NCBI GenBank assembly: GCA_009781045.1
Contig: WQYW01000029.1
Span: 1-39,895, forward strand
Reading direction: 5' to 3'
DNA length: 39,895 nucleotides
Source of the DNA: Alphaproteobacteria bacterium
GTDB lineage: Bacteria > Pseudomonadota > Alphaproteobacteria > Rhizobiales > Xanthobacteraceae
Shown here: positions 1 to 8,587 of the stretch, in pieces
How positions within the stretch are numbered: the stretch's first letter is position 1
Layout: each line of letters opens with the position of its first letter
The notes under the pieces: generated by a model
The model's database searches: none
What the model was told of the DNA's origin: nothing
The model's input: the letters and a program-made list of their open reading frames with translations, nothing else
Translations under genes and position numbers: made by a program

Positions 1-178
1 TCCGACGAAAGGGCGAGTCTCGGTCGTCCCGTTTTAGGTGGTTCGCTTAAGTCCCTCGCGTTCAGCGGGTGTGTCCGAAGGCGCGAAGCGGCTAAGCGGT
101 CGGATTGGTGGGAGAAGGAAACGAGGGTGTCATCCACCCGGCGGATCGGACCCTCCCTATAAGCAACTGGAGGTTATT

Positions 179-1678
179 ATGAAGTTGGCAAAGAGCCTTT
201 TGCTCAGTACAGCGGCGGGGCTGATCGCTGTTGGTGGAGCGCAGGCGGCCGATCTCCCCGTAAAGGCCAAAGCGGTCGAATACGTGAAGGTTTGCTCGCT
301 CTACGGTCCTGGTTTCTACTACATCCCGGGCACCGACACCTGCATCAAGCTCGGCGGCTATATGCGCATTGACGTTCTTGGGAACACCAACGTGGACTCG
401 AACGGCAACACCAATGGTGCCTCGGGAGCCCAGAACCGTTACACCAATGGTTACACCTGGCGTTCGCGCGCTGACGTGAACATCGATACCCGCACCGCGA
501 CCGAATACGGCGTGGTCCGCACCTTCTTCGATGCGGTCTATCAGTGGACTTCGGATACTTATGCTGCGAACGGTGCTGGCAGTCTGTATGGTCCTGTTGG
601 GACTGCGGCGGGGCCGTACAATGCCGGTCAGGGCAATGTTGCTTATGGCACGGTTGGTGTCTGGTATGCGTTCATCCAGTTCGCTGGCTTCACGATGGGT
701 AAGGCGGTTTCGCAGTTTGCGGCTCCGTGGACCATCTATCCCGGCAATACGGTTGACTCTCTGGTCGGCGGCGGCGGTGGCAACACCGGCGTGAACCAGT
801 TCACCTACACCTTTGACTTCGGTCAGGGCGTGACGGCTTCGTTGGGCGTTCAGGATCAGTCTGGCTACACTCAGGCTGGCATCTTGAATACTACGGGCGC
901 TAATGCGGTGAGTTTTGGTGCGAGCAATTATGCTGGAACGATGGCTCCTGACATCGTCGGCAAGATCCTGGTCGACCAGGCTTGGGGTCTGATCCAAGGG
1001 TCGTTCGCTGTGCACCAGAATCGGGCCGGTTACTATGGTAATGTGGAAGGCAACGGCGCTCCGCAGGATAAGTGGGGCTACGCTGGTCAGTTGGCCTTCT
1101 CGCTCAAGAACCTGCCGACTGGACCTGGCGACGTGATCAACGTCCAGGGCGTCTATACCAATGGCGCGACCCGTTATAACATCCAGGATCTGGCCAGCCC
1201 GGCTGGTTCAGCTGTGATGTATAGCGGTATCAGCAGCGTCGGCCTCGGCATGGCGCCTGACAGTGTCTACAGCGGAGCTGCTGGATCACAGCAGCATCTG
1301 GTCTCCACTTGGGGTATGCGCGGCGCGTTCACCCACAACTGGGATCCGTACTGGAACACCAGCCTTTACGGAGCCTACGCGTCGGTTCAATACGGCAATG
1401 GCAAAGACATCGTCTGCGCTGCCTTCCAGGCTGTGAACGCTGGCGTCACCAAGTGCAACCCTGACTACACGATCGGCCAGGTCGGCTTGGTTACTCGCTG
1501 GACTCCAGTCAAGAATTTGACTTTCTCGGCCGACGTGACCTACACCATGCTTGACCAGAACATGGCTGGTAAGGTGAATGTAACTACCGCTGGTGCTGCC
1601 GTCGGTAAGAATGGAGATTTCCAGCTGAAGGACCAGAATTCCTGGACTTTCCTGCTCCGTGCGCAGCGCAACTGGTAA
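179..1678 (+). CDS. Porin, alphaproteobacterial Porin_2 family
   Basis: Outer-membrane beta-barrel porin for diffusion of small solutes. The 499-residue product starts with a clear signal peptide (Lys-rich start, hydrophobic run LLLSTAAGLIAVGG, AQA cleavage site, mature ADLPVKAK). It continues with the family hallmark near residues 35-65: a Cys in VCSLYGPGFYYIPGTD, another Cys, then KLGGYMRID. Gly/Tyr/Asn-rich alternating strands fill the rest, and the chain ends in an aromatic residue (AQRNW), as barrel-assembly substrates do. The same frame is open back to base 38, but the ATG at 179 is chosen because it has a strong GGAGG ribosome site 7 bases upstream and begins the signal peptide. A strong terminator follows the stop. 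Codons here are richer in T-ending forms than in the neighbouring genes, which fits a highly expressed gene. Paralogues are usual in Bradyrhizobium-like genomes, so no gene symbol is given. Confidence 0.95.
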   Translation: MKLAKSLLLSTAAGLIAVGGAQAADLPVKAKAVEYVKVCSLYGPGFYYIPGTDTCIKLGGYMRIDVLGNTNVDSNGNTNGASGAQNRYTNGYTWRSRADVNIDTRTATEYGVVRTFFDAVYQWTSDTYAANGAGSLYGPVGTAAGPYNAGQGNVAYGTVGVWYAFIQFAGFTMGKAVSQFAAPWTIYPGNTVDSLVGGGGGNTGVNQFTYTFDFGQGVTASLGVQDQSGYTQAGILNTTGANAVSFGASNYAGTMAPDIVGKILVDQAWGLIQGSFAVHQNRAGYYGNVEGNGAPQDKWGYAGQLAFSLKNLPTGPGDVINVQGVYTNGATRYNIQDLASPAGSAVMYSGISSVGLGMAPDSVYSGAAGSQQHLVSTWGMRGAFTHNWDPYWNTSLYGAYASVQYGNGKDIVCAAFQAVNAGVTKCNPDYTIGQVGLVTRWTPVKNLTFSADVTYTMLDQNMAGKVNVTTAGAAVGKNGDFQLKDQNSWTFLLRAQRNW

Positions 1679-1705
1679 TCGCACCGGTCTGACGATCTCT
1701 AAAAA

Positions 1706-1746
1706 GGCCCCGGCGGGAAACCGCCGGGGCCATTCTCTGTTTTTTG
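1706..1746 (+). terminator. Rho-independent terminator after the porin
   Basis: A perfect 11-bp stem (GGCCCCGGCGG paired with CCGCCGGGGCC, loop GAAA) at 1706-1731 is followed within 9 bases by a run of six T. It lies 27 bases after the porin stop codon. Confidence 0.9.
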
Positions 1747-1998
1747 GGGTCAGCTCAATGCCCGATGTGATGCTGGGTCAGGCGGGGCCATCACTGGTCG
1801 CGCCAGGATCTGGTTCCTGCAATTTTGTTCAGTCAAAGGCGCAAGGTAACGGCATGCCCGTCGGGTGATTTCCAGCTCCCGGCGCAAGCGGGCGGATAAA
1901 CGATCAGATTTAATTTACGTTTGGCAGTTATATGAACGATTATAAATGTCGGGCCGGGGCGCCGGTACCCAGGCAGTTGATCTCAGGGAGCCACCTTC
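1747..1998. other. Intergenic stretch, no gene seen
   Basis: Between the porin terminator and the end of gcrA no reading frame looks coding. It includes an AT-rich patch around 1900-1945 that differs from the GC-rich surroundings. No promoter for a plus-strand gene could be assigned. Confidence 0.4.
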
Positions 1999-2033
1999 AG
2001 GAACCTCCGGTGATTGTGTTGCCGGAGGTTCTT
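1999..2033 (-). terminator. Hairpin downstream of gcrA, probable terminator
   Basis: AGGAACCTCCGG (1999-2010) and CCGGAGGTTCTT (2022-2033) form a 12-position stem with one wobble pair around an 11-base loop. It sits 25 bases beyond the gcrA stop on the minus strand. There is no long T tract, so efficiency is uncertain. Confidence 0.55.
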
Positions 2034-2057
2034 GATTCTGAAAGCTTATTTACGGGC

Positions 2058-2555
2058 TCAGGCGCGGCTGGCGCGGAGCCGGGTGGGGCGGTAGGCGAGG
2101 CGGATATGGCCGGGGCAGTAGGATTCACCCTCGGACGCAGTATTTCCACAAAAACAGAAATCTGCGGCTCCAGGCGTGCTGATCGGCCAGCGGCACTGGT
2201 GGGGTCCAAGCTCAAGCAGGCTGCGGCGGTTGCCCTCATTGATGGAATCCGGATCCTCAGGGCTGGGCTGGGTGCCGAAGAGATCAAAGATCAGGACGAG
2301 GCGGTGAAGCTGTGGTCCGCGGCGCGGATTGGAGCGCGCAGAGGTGGGGCGTTTCTTTTTCTCGGCCCGTCGCCGGCCTCTTGCATCAATGCGGGTAAGG
2401 TTCAGGCGCGAGAGCTTGCCGATGACGGCGTTGCGGCTGACGCCGATATCGGCGGCGATTTCCCGGCAGGTAAGACCGGCGGCAAAGCCCTCTTTGAGGA
2501 GTTCGACGCGTTCCTCGGTCCAGGTCTGGCTGGAGTTTGGGGTGGCAGACATCAT
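2058..2555 (-). CDS. gcrA: GcrA cell cycle regulator
   Basis: GcrA is an alphaproteobacterial transcription factor that binds sigma-70 RNA polymerase and activates cell-cycle promoters, many of them carrying GANTC sites methylated by CcrM. The 165-residue protein has the family's N-terminal helix-turn-helix at about residues 10-52 (WTEERVELLKEGFAAG, then IAADIGVSRNAVIGKLSRL). A variable basic linker follows. The C-terminal sigma-interacting part has the conserved Cys pattern (QCRWPI, FCFCG, YCPGH). Length matches the family, about 165-175 residues. The start at 2555 gives the usual short lead before WTEERVE. It stands alone, with a hairpin after the stop. Identification is by recognised family features; the regulatory role is family knowledge. 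Confidence 0.95.
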   Translation of the reverse strand: MMSATPNSSQTWTEERVELLKEGFAAGLTCREIAADIGVSRNAVIGKLSRLNLTRIDARGRRRAEKKKRPTSARSNPRRGPQLHRLVLIFDLFGTQPSPEDPDSINEGNRRSLLELGPHQCRWPISTPGAADFCFCGNTASEGESYCPGHIRLAYRPTRLRASRA

Positions 2556-2609
2556 TGACGGTCCCAGTTGCAGTTTTCTGCTCTGACCGCCCGCAAACCG
2601 GCCCGGCGC

Positions 2610-2804
2610 CTAACGTCCATTGTCCCGAATCGACAGCAACCCGTCCTTGATTGCGAGACGGATGCCTTCCTCGATCAATGTCCGCGCGACGCCGGGAACG
2701 CTTGTGCCGTGGGTGCCCTGTCTCACCAGTTTCTCAAGAAAACCGATGGTCGATAGCGCCAAGGTCACAGGTATGCGGTCAGTCTCGGCTTTTTCGGTGG
2801 CCAT
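2610..2804 (-). CDS. Small ribbon-helix-helix-like protein
   Basis: 64-residue protein of unknown function. The sequence has a short strand (IPVTLAL), a helix (STIGFLEKLVRQG), a break, and a second helix (SVPGVARTLIEEGIRLAIKDG), the order seen in ribbon-helix-helix DNA-binding proteins. This fold reading is inference from the hydrophobic pattern. It lies upstream of gcrA on the same strand with a gap of 54 bases and could be cotranscribed with it. It is divergent from the YdcF-like gene, and the intergenic region between them holds a GTTAA/TTAAC inverted repeat. ATG start at 2804. Confidence 0.65.
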   Translation of the reverse strand: MATEKAETDRIPVTLALSTIGFLEKLVRQGTHGTSVPGVARTLIEEGIRLAIKDGLLSIRDNGR

Positions 2805-2918
2805 GGTGGGAACGGTAATGGTTTATTAAGAGTCGTAAAAGTAACGATTTCGAGTCTATCCCGTCCTGTGGACAAGTCAAACGCTCGCCTTGCGGGCGCG
2901 AACAAACCCTCAAACATC

Positions 2919-2933
2919 GTTAATATCGTTAAC
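2919..2933. promoter_or_regulatory. GTTAA-N5-TTAAC inverted repeat
   Basis: A perfect 5-5-5 palindrome in an AT-rich part of the divergent intergenic region between the small RHH-like gene and the YdcF-like gene. It resembles an operator. It also contains two TTAA half sites, but at 5-base spacing, not the 7 bases of a classical CtrA box. Confidence 0.35.
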
Positions 2934-3004
2934 AAATTCATCTTTCCCGGACCCTGCCGAGGGGCTTCCCGGGGCGTTTGCGGTTCGTTCAGGGAGACTC
3001 TCCG

Positions 3005-3811
3005 CTGTTCTTTTTTCTCTCCAAGACCGCTGGCCCGGTCCTGCTGCCGACCAATTTCATGATCGGGCTCGGCCTGATTGGCCTTGTGCTGCTGGCGACC
3101 CGCTTCAAAGCTGCAGGGAGGAGGCTGATGGCGGCCTCGATTCTGCTGTTGGCGGTCTGTGCCTATTCGCCGCTGGGTGGACTGCTGCTTTCGCCTTTGG
3201 AGAGGCGATTCCCGGCCTGGGAGGGTAGCGGAAGCGCGCCGGACGGCATTATCGTGCTGGGGGGGCAGGTCGATCCTGATCTCTCTGCGGACCATGGCAG
3301 GCCGGTGGTGTCGGGCAGGGGCGGCCGCATCATTGCCGCCGCGGAACTGGCCCGGCGCTATCCCAAGGCCCGGGTGGTGCTCGCTGGCGGCAGTTCCAGC
3401 CTGGTGCAAAGCGCGGAGCGGGAGGCCGACCACTCGGTCGCGCTATTGGAGAATCTCGGGGTGGCCAGAGAGCGCATTGTGGTTGAGCGCAACTCCCGCA
3501 ACACTTATGAGAACGCCGCCTTTTCGAGGGCGCAGGTGCAGCCTCAGCCTGGTGAACGCTGGCTCCTGGTGACGTCAGCCTATCATATGCCGCGTGCGGT
3601 CGGTCTGTTCCGACAGGCTGGCTTTCCGGTTGAGGCCTATCCGGTGGACTGGCGGGTGGGTGAAACCATGTTCTCGATCGACGATGTCTCGGCGGCGCGA
3701 TTGGGCCAGATCGACATCGCGGCGCGGGAGTGGATCGGCCTTGTTGCCTATCGCCTCGCGGGGCGGACCAGGGAGCTGTTGCCGGGGCCGAATGTCGGCA
3801 ACCCCAAATAG
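3005..3811 (+). CDS. YdcF/ElyC family (DUF218) membrane protein
   Basis: Member of the DUF218/YdcF superfamily, which includes ElyC (envelope and peptidoglycan precursor homeostasis) and SanA; the biochemical activity is not settled. Two N-terminal membrane segments (around FMIGLGLIGLVLLATRF and RLMAASILLLAVCAYSPLGG) precede a periplasmic domain with the family signature: DGIIVLGGQ, SGRGGRIIAAAELARRYP, VVLAGG, then VVERNSRNTYENA and TSAYHMPRA. Start choice is uncertain. A TTG at 2978 is possible, but the CTG at 3005 has AGGGAGA 7 bases upstream and begins LFFFLSKTAG, matching the usual FF-LSK start of the family. About 268 residues from CTG. Confidence 0.85.
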   Translation: MFFFLSKTAGPVLLPTNFMIGLGLIGLVLLATRFKAAGRRLMAASILLLAVCAYSPLGGLLLSPLERRFPAWEGSGSAPDGIIVLGGQVDPDLSADHGRPVVSGRGGRIIAAAELARRYPKARVVLAGGSSSLVQSAEREADHSVALLENLGVARERIVVERNSRNTYENAAFSRAQVQPQPGERWLLVTSAYHMPRAVGLFRQAGFPVEAYPVDWRVGETMFSIDDVSAARLGQIDIAAREWIGLVAYRLAGRTRELLPGPNVGNPK

Positions 3812-3953
3812 TGGCTGTGGGGAGCCTCAAATCACGGGCAGGGCAGGGTGGTGAAGATCCTGACGGAGATTTGGGTTGGCCTTTTTACGGCAGCTTTGCT
3901 AGCCACGCGGGCGATGATGCGGTTTTGCACGGAAGAACTGAAGGCAATGGGAT

Positions 3954-5132
3954 ATGGGCGCACGGGAATTCGACATTGTGCTTTATGGGGCGACAGGCTT
4001 TACCGGCCAGCTGGTCGCGGAATATCTCAGCCTGCGCTACTCGGGTGATCCGACCCTGAAATGGGCGATGGCGGGCCGCAGCCCTGAAAAGCTGACCGCG
4101 GTTCGGGAGGCCATCGCTGCGCCCAGTGACATCCCCCTGATCGTCGCCGATGCCGCCGATCCGGCCTCGCTCAGGGACATGGTGGCGCGAACGCGTTCCG
4201 TGATCACCACGGTCGGCCCCTACCAGCTCTATGGCGCGGAACTTCTGGGCGCCTGTGTGGAAGGGGGAATCGACTATTTCGATCTCTGCGGCGAGCCGAT
4301 CTGGATGCGGCAGATGATCGAACGCCACGAAGAGGCGGCCAGGGCCAGCGGGTCCCGCATTGTGTTTTCCTGCGGCTTCGATTCGGTGCCGTTTGAACTC
4401 GCCACCTTCTTTGTCCAGGAGGAAGCGAAACGGGTGTTCGGCGCGCCGGCACCGCGCGTCAAGGGGCGGCTGCGCGACATGCGTGGATCCTTCTCCGGAG
4501 GGACTGCGGCCAGTGCCAAGGCAACCTTCGACGCGGTTGCCAATGACCTCAAGCTGGTCAGGATCCTGGGGGATCCCTTTGCCCTTACGCCGGGATTCGT
4601 CGGCGAGAAACAGCCGCGTGCGAACCGCGTCATGTATGAGGAGGATCTCAAATCCTGGGCCGCGCCCTTCACCATGGCGCTGATCAACACCCGCAACGTC
4701 CATCGCTCCAATATGCTGATGGGTTTCCCCTATGGTCGCGACTTTGTCTATGATGAGATGGTCCTGACCGGGCCGGGCGAGCAGGGCGAGGCCAACGCGA
4801 AACGGGTGATGGCGGCAAATGCCGAAAAGACCGGTCCCAACGCCCTCAAACCGGGCGAGGGGCCGTCCAGAGAAGAACGTGAGGCGGGACTGTTTGATCT
4901 GCTCTATGTTGCGATTGCCGCCGACGGGCGTGAAGTGCGCGCCGGAGTCACCGGAGATCGGGATCCCGGCTATGGCTCGACCTCGAAGATGATTTCCGAA
5001 TGCGCGCTGTGTATGCTGCGTGATGCGACTGACGTTGCCCCGGGCTTCTGGACCCCGGGTGCGGCGATGGGCCACAGACTGATCAAACGCCTGATCGATA
5101 ACGCCGGTCTGACTTTCAGGGTCGAGACCTAG
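3954..5132 (+). CDS. Saccharopine dehydrogenase-like NAD(P)-binding enzyme
   Basis: 392-residue oxidoreductase of the saccharopine dehydrogenase/trans-acting enoyl reductase superfamily. An N-terminal Rossmann fold starts at residue 6 (DIVLYGATGFTGQLVAEYL, a GxxGxxG-type loop), followed by AGRSPEKL, DAADPASL and TVGPYQLYG. The middle part has YFDLCGEPIWMRQMIERH and SCGFDSVPFELA, typical of the family, and a conserved GSFSGGTAAS segment. Relatives include mycobacterial enoyl reductases and eukaryotic SCCPDH, so a lipid-related substrate is as likely as an amino acid. ATG at 3954 has only a weak purine stretch upstream. The 142 bases before it, after the YdcF-like gene, hold no gene. Exact substrate unknown. 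Confidence 0.88.
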   Translation: MGAREFDIVLYGATGFTGQLVAEYLSLRYSGDPTLKWAMAGRSPEKLTAVREAIAAPSDIPLIVADAADPASLRDMVARTRSVITTVGPYQLYGAELLGACVEGGIDYFDLCGEPIWMRQMIERHEEAARASGSRIVFSCGFDSVPFELATFFVQEEAKRVFGAPAPRVKGRLRDMRGSFSGGTAASAKATFDAVANDLKLVRILGDPFALTPGFVGEKQPRANRVMYEEDLKSWAAPFTMALINTRNVHRSNMLMGFPYGRDFVYDEMVLTGPGEQGEANAKRVMAANAEKTGPNALKPGEGPSREEREAGLFDLLYVAIAADGREVRAGVTGDRDPGYGSTSKMISECALCMLRDATDVAPGFWTPGAAMGHRLIKRLIDNAGLTFRVET

Positions 5133-5246
5133 TTCATCGATTCCGAAATTGCGATCGTCTTCCGAATCGTGGGTTCCGCGCAAGATGGGCCCTGCAGTGG
5201 CGGCTTGATATGATTCGAACTTTGGAAACGATGAAGCAGCCTGCTG

Positions 5247-5550
5247 GTGACGAGTGCCATACCCTGGGGGCTGTTCATTGCAGCCTCCATCGCCACGATA
5301 TTTCTCTGGAAATCGAACCCTTCCCAGTCCGAGTTTCGATTCGCTCCTTGGGCAGTCCTCCTGGTCCTGGCGCTGCTCTGTCTGGCGTCTGGTCTCATTA
5401 TTCTCCGAGAGAGAAGGAATCCGATCCCTGCCGATCGCCATCGCGCGGCCGCCTATTGGACAATCCTGGGCTTTGCGGCTCGGCCTTATTTGGCTTGCAT
5501 GGAGCATCAGCGGTTTCGCGCCGCAAGGCGTCAGCTCTGGCGCAAAGTGA
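5247..5550 (+). pseudogene. Frameshifted small three-TM membrane protein
   Basis: From a GTG at 5247 the frame reads two hydrophobic segments (PWGLFIAASIATIFLW and WAVLLVLALLCLASGLIIL) and reaches AAYWTILGF. It then becomes hydrophilic and runs on to 5723. At about 5466-5476 a shift of one base into the next frame continues hydrophobic sequence (LRLGLIWLAWSISGFA) and stops at 5550. The joined reading gives a coherent protein of about 100 residues with three membrane segments. That supports one frameshift, by mutation or sequencing error. No family recognised and no convincing ribosome site before the GTG. The frame's continuation to 5723 looks non-coding. Confidence 0.4.
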
Positions 5551-5704
5551 TTCGCTGCCGATTCGGCGAACTCCACCCTGAGGCTGCCCTCGTGCGGCAG
5601 AGCGCTGCGGTGACCAGGGTGAGGATCAGGATGTCTGTGAGCGGGCGGACAGGATTGCGGCTCTCTCTGGTCAAAACCACCGGGGCCAGAATGATATCCT
5701 GCAG

Positions 5705-6004
5705 TCAGAACAGGGACTCCTGAGGCGGCGGCTGAAAAGGTGCCGCACGCGAAGGTGAGCGCATTACGCGGCGCTGTGGAGGATGAGGTCCAGCTGCTTG
5801 CTGCTGTTCCAACAGGGCCGACAGGCTCGGTGCGGGCACGGAGACGGCACGGCTGATGCGGAAGAGCGAGCCTGGCGCCTGCCGCTCCGGGTGCGACACT
5901 TTGATGCCGGCGACATCATCCGCCACAACCCGGCCGCACGGTATAACCGTGAAGGTTGCATTTTCCTTGATCGGCATCCGCCGGATTAACGCCGTGGAAA
6001 CCAT
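5705..6004 (-). CDS. Small hypothetical protein, uncertain
   Basis: 99-residue frame with an ATG at 6004. AAGGA lies about 12-16 bases upstream, rather far. The N-terminal half looks protein-like (KENATFTVIPCGRVVADDVAG, then a Pro/Gln-rich tail). No family recognised. It faces the Wzc-like gene head to head, so its start region would share that gene's upstream sequence. It could be a chance frame in this GC-rich DNA. Confidence 0.35.
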   Translation of the reverse strand: MVSTALIRRMPIKENATFTVIPCGRVVADDVAGIKVSHPERQAPGSLFRISRAVSVPAPSLSALLEQQQAAGPHPPQRRVMRSPSRAAPFQPPPQESLF

Positions 6005-6061
6005 AATCGTGTGATCTCAATTCCTTATGCGGGGTGAAGGTTTTCCGCGAGGATTTGAGCG

Positions 6062-8587
6062 ATGCGCCTTTCGTGGCGTGCCCGGATCAGGAGGCCAGGA
6101 GTAGCGGACGGCCTCCCACAGGTTGCTGACAGCGCCGCCTCCCGGGTGGCGAATGCGCCCGCGCGCCACCCGGGTGGGGCGGGCGCAGTCAGCCTGCGTC
6201 ATCTCGTCCGGGCGCTGGCACGAAAACGTGGGCTTATCACCCTGCTGACCATGCTGGCGCTGCTCTTTGCGGTTATCGGCGTCAATATGGTCACACCCCG
6301 CTATGGGGCGGAGACCCGCATTCTGATCGATGGCGGCGAAAATGTCTTCCTGCGGCCGTTGGAAGGACGTCTGGAGGAGCAGGTGCGGCCGGATGCCGAG
6401 GCTATGACCAGCCAGGTCCAGCTGGTGCTGTCACGCGATCTGGCACGGGAGATTGTCTGGAAGGACAATCTCCTCGAAAAGCCCGAATTCGATCCGGTCC
6501 TGCGCCGTCTCAATCCCATCAAATCTTTCCTGCTGCCTTTGGGCATTGGACGCGACCCGTTCAGCATGAGCCCTGAGGAGCGCGTGCTGGAGGCCTATTA
6601 CGACCGCCTGAGCGCCTATGCGATCGACAGGTCGCGGGTCATCGTCATCGAATTCCAGTCCTTTGACCCTGATCTGGCCGCTCAGGTCGCCAATTCCATC
6701 GCCGATAGCTATCTCCTGTTGCAGCGCAATGCCCGCCAGGATCAGGTCAGGTCGGCCAAACAGTGGCTTTCTTCCGAAATCGAGCGCCTGCGCAAGAAGG
6801 TGTCCGAAGCCGAAACCCGGGTCGAGGAACTCCGTTCCGACTCCAGCCGGACTGTCGGCGCCGCCACCACTCTGTCCGACCCGCAGATGGGGGAACTCAA
6901 CACCCAGCTCAACAGCGCCCAGGCGATGAAGGCGGATGCGGAAGCCAAAGCCCGGCTCATCCGCGAGATGCTGCGCGGCGGTGGCCCGGTCGAAGCCTCC
7001 GAGGTCCTGAATTCGGATCTGATGCGCCGGCTCACCGAGCAGCGGGTGACAAGGCGGGCGCAGCTTGCCGAAAAGTCTTCGACCCTGCTCGGCAATCATC
7101 CGCAGATCAAGGAACTGAAAGCGCAGCTCAATGATCTCGACAGCCAGATTCGCGCCGAGGCCGGCAAGATCTCGCGCTCTCTGGAGAATGAGGCGCGGAT
7201 CGCCGGTGGCCGGGTTGAAAGACTGACGGCCAGCCTCGATCAGCTCAGGAAAAAGGCCTCATCGAGCAATGGCCAGGACGTGCAGTTACACGCGCTTGAG
7301 CGGGAAGCCAGGGCGCAGCGTGACCTGCTCGAATCCTATCTGGCAAAATTCCGGCAAGCCAATGCGCGGGAGAACATCGATGTGGTGCCGGCCGCGGGGC
7401 GCATCATCTCGACGGCGGTGGCCTCCAACAGACCGGCTTTTCCGAAAAAGCTTCCTATTGTGTTAATCGCAACGCTGGGAACGCTGTTGATAAGCTGTGG
7501 TGTGGTCGTCACCGCCGCGTTGCTGCGCTTCACTGCGATGGAGACCGCCGACGGCCAGGATGCGGTCCCGGCACCCATGGCCGGCGCGCCCGTCGAGAGT
7601 CCTGATGACTGCGACGAGGAACCGGACCAGGATATGGACGAAGATATGGACGATCTTGATCACGACCTTGACCTTGACCAGGACCTGGACGCGGATCTGG
7701 AGCAGGATCTCGACCCGGATCTGGACCCGGATCTGGAGCCGGAGCCGACGCGGGAGGATTCCGGCGCCCTGGCGGAGCAGCCTGTAACGCCGCTGGTCAC
7801 GACAACGGTGCCAGCGAAAGTGCAGTTCGTCGCCCCCGAGAGACCTGGAACTCACCTCGCGGAGAAATGCGCCGCGGAGGCCTCGCTGGTGCCGGAACTG
7901 CCACGGTTCGAGGCAAGGGGGCAGGATATCGAAGAAGCCGCCGCGGCGCTCAAGAGCGAGCCGCCTTCGGCGGCTCGTGATGGTGCCGAGCTGAATGAGA
8001 TCGAACAGTTGGCGCAACGCCTGCGCAAGACCTCGGCTCGCAAGGCAACCGTGCTCGGCACCGCCACAGGGGAGCGCATTACGCTGACGGCGCTGACGCT
8101 CGGCCGCTTCCTGGCGAGCGACCGACGAGTGGTGCTGATTGATCTGGCGGCCGCCAGCACGGCGGTCGCTGCGGCTTCGGGGCACCCCCTGACAGCGGGG
8201 CTCACCGAGCTGATCCAGGGCGAGGCGTCATTTACGGACGTGATCCGCAGAGACCGGATGTCGAAGCTGCATCTGGTTGTCGCCGGCCGCCCGGGCTTTG
8301 ATCGTCGGCTGCTGCGCTCGGCGCATATCGATATGGCGATCGATGCCCTGCTTCAGGTCTATGAGTATGTGATCGTTGACGTTGGTGTCGCCTCCGATCT
8401 GCGCACTGAACTGATGACCAGTCATGCCTGCGCCGTTCTGGTGCCGGATCCGTCGCTGACACCACCGGCGCGTACGCGCCTCGTTACGCAGCTTGGGAAA
8501 TCGGGCTTTTCCGAGGTGCTGATGCTGAGCGGAGCGATTAATCCGGCAGTGGCGTTCGAAGCCGGACTGCGGATGGCGGCAGCGTGA
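6062..8587 (+). CDS. Wzz/Wzc-like polysaccharide chain-length protein, degenerate kinase domain
   Basis: 841-residue inner-membrane protein of the polysaccharide co-polymerase class. The cytoplasmic N-terminus is followed by TM1 (residues about 57-77). A periplasmic Wzz domain comes next (YGAETRILIDGG, FQSFDPDLAAQVANSIADSY) and then a long coiled coil (about 225-430). TM2 lies at about 463-488 (KLPIVLIATLGTLLISCGV). Residues 515-562 are an aspartate-rich linker with 21 Asp in 48 positions. The C-terminal P-loop-like domain (about 655-838) has the layout of a bacterial tyrosine kinase: GTATGERIT where Walker A should be, VVLIDLAAAS for A', YVIVDVGVAS for B. But the Walker A Lys is not in place and there is no Tyr-rich tail, so kinase activity is doubtful. 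ATG 6062 has GAGGA 8 bases upstream. No other polysaccharide genes are adjacent. Confidence 0.85.
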   Translation: MRLSWRARIRRPGVADGLPQVADSAASRVANAPARHPGGAGAVSLRHLVRALARKRGLITLLTMLALLFAVIGVNMVTPRYGAETRILIDGGENVFLRPLEGRLEEQVRPDAEAMTSQVQLVLSRDLAREIVWKDNLLEKPEFDPVLRRLNPIKSFLLPLGIGRDPFSMSPEERVLEAYYDRLSAYAIDRSRVIVIEFQSFDPDLAAQVANSIADSYLLLQRNARQDQVRSAKQWLSSEIERLRKKVSEAETRVEELRSDSSRTVGAATTLSDPQMGELNTQLNSAQAMKADAEAKARLIREMLRGGGPVEASEVLNSDLMRRLTEQRVTRRAQLAEKSSTLLGNHPQIKELKAQLNDLDSQIRAEAGKISRSLENEARIAGGRVERLTASLDQLRKKASSSNGQDVQLHALEREARAQRDLLESYLAKFRQANARENIDVVPAAGRIISTAVASNRPAFPKKLPIVLIATLGTLLISCGVVVTAALLRFTAMETADGQDAVPAPMAGAPVESPDDCDEEPDQDMDEDMDDLDHDLDLDQDLDADLEQDLDPDLDPDLEPEPTREDSGALAEQPVTPLVTTTVPAKVQFVAPERPGTHLAEKCAAEASLVPELPRFEARGQDIEEAAAALKSEPPSAARDGAELNEIEQLAQRLRKTSARKATVLGTATGERITLTALTLGRFLASDRRVVLIDLAAASTAVAAASGHPLTAGLTELIQGEASFTDVIRRDRMSKLHLVVAGRPGFDRRLLRSAHIDMAIDALLQVYEYVIVDVGVASDLRTELMTSHACAVLVPDPSLTPPARTRLVTQLGKSGFSEVLMLSGAINPAVAFEAGLRMAAA

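Noticed and set aside
92..1015. 307-residue minus-strand frame opposite the porin
   Set aside because: Shadow of the porin gene; no protein-like pattern, and the porin is certain.
2917..2935. CtrA binding box
   Set aside because: TTAA half sites are 5 bases apart, not the 7 required, so only a generic palindrome is reported.
3885..5576. 563-residue minus-strand frame
   Set aside because: Antisense to the saccharopine-dehydrogenase-like gene, whose family motifs are clear.
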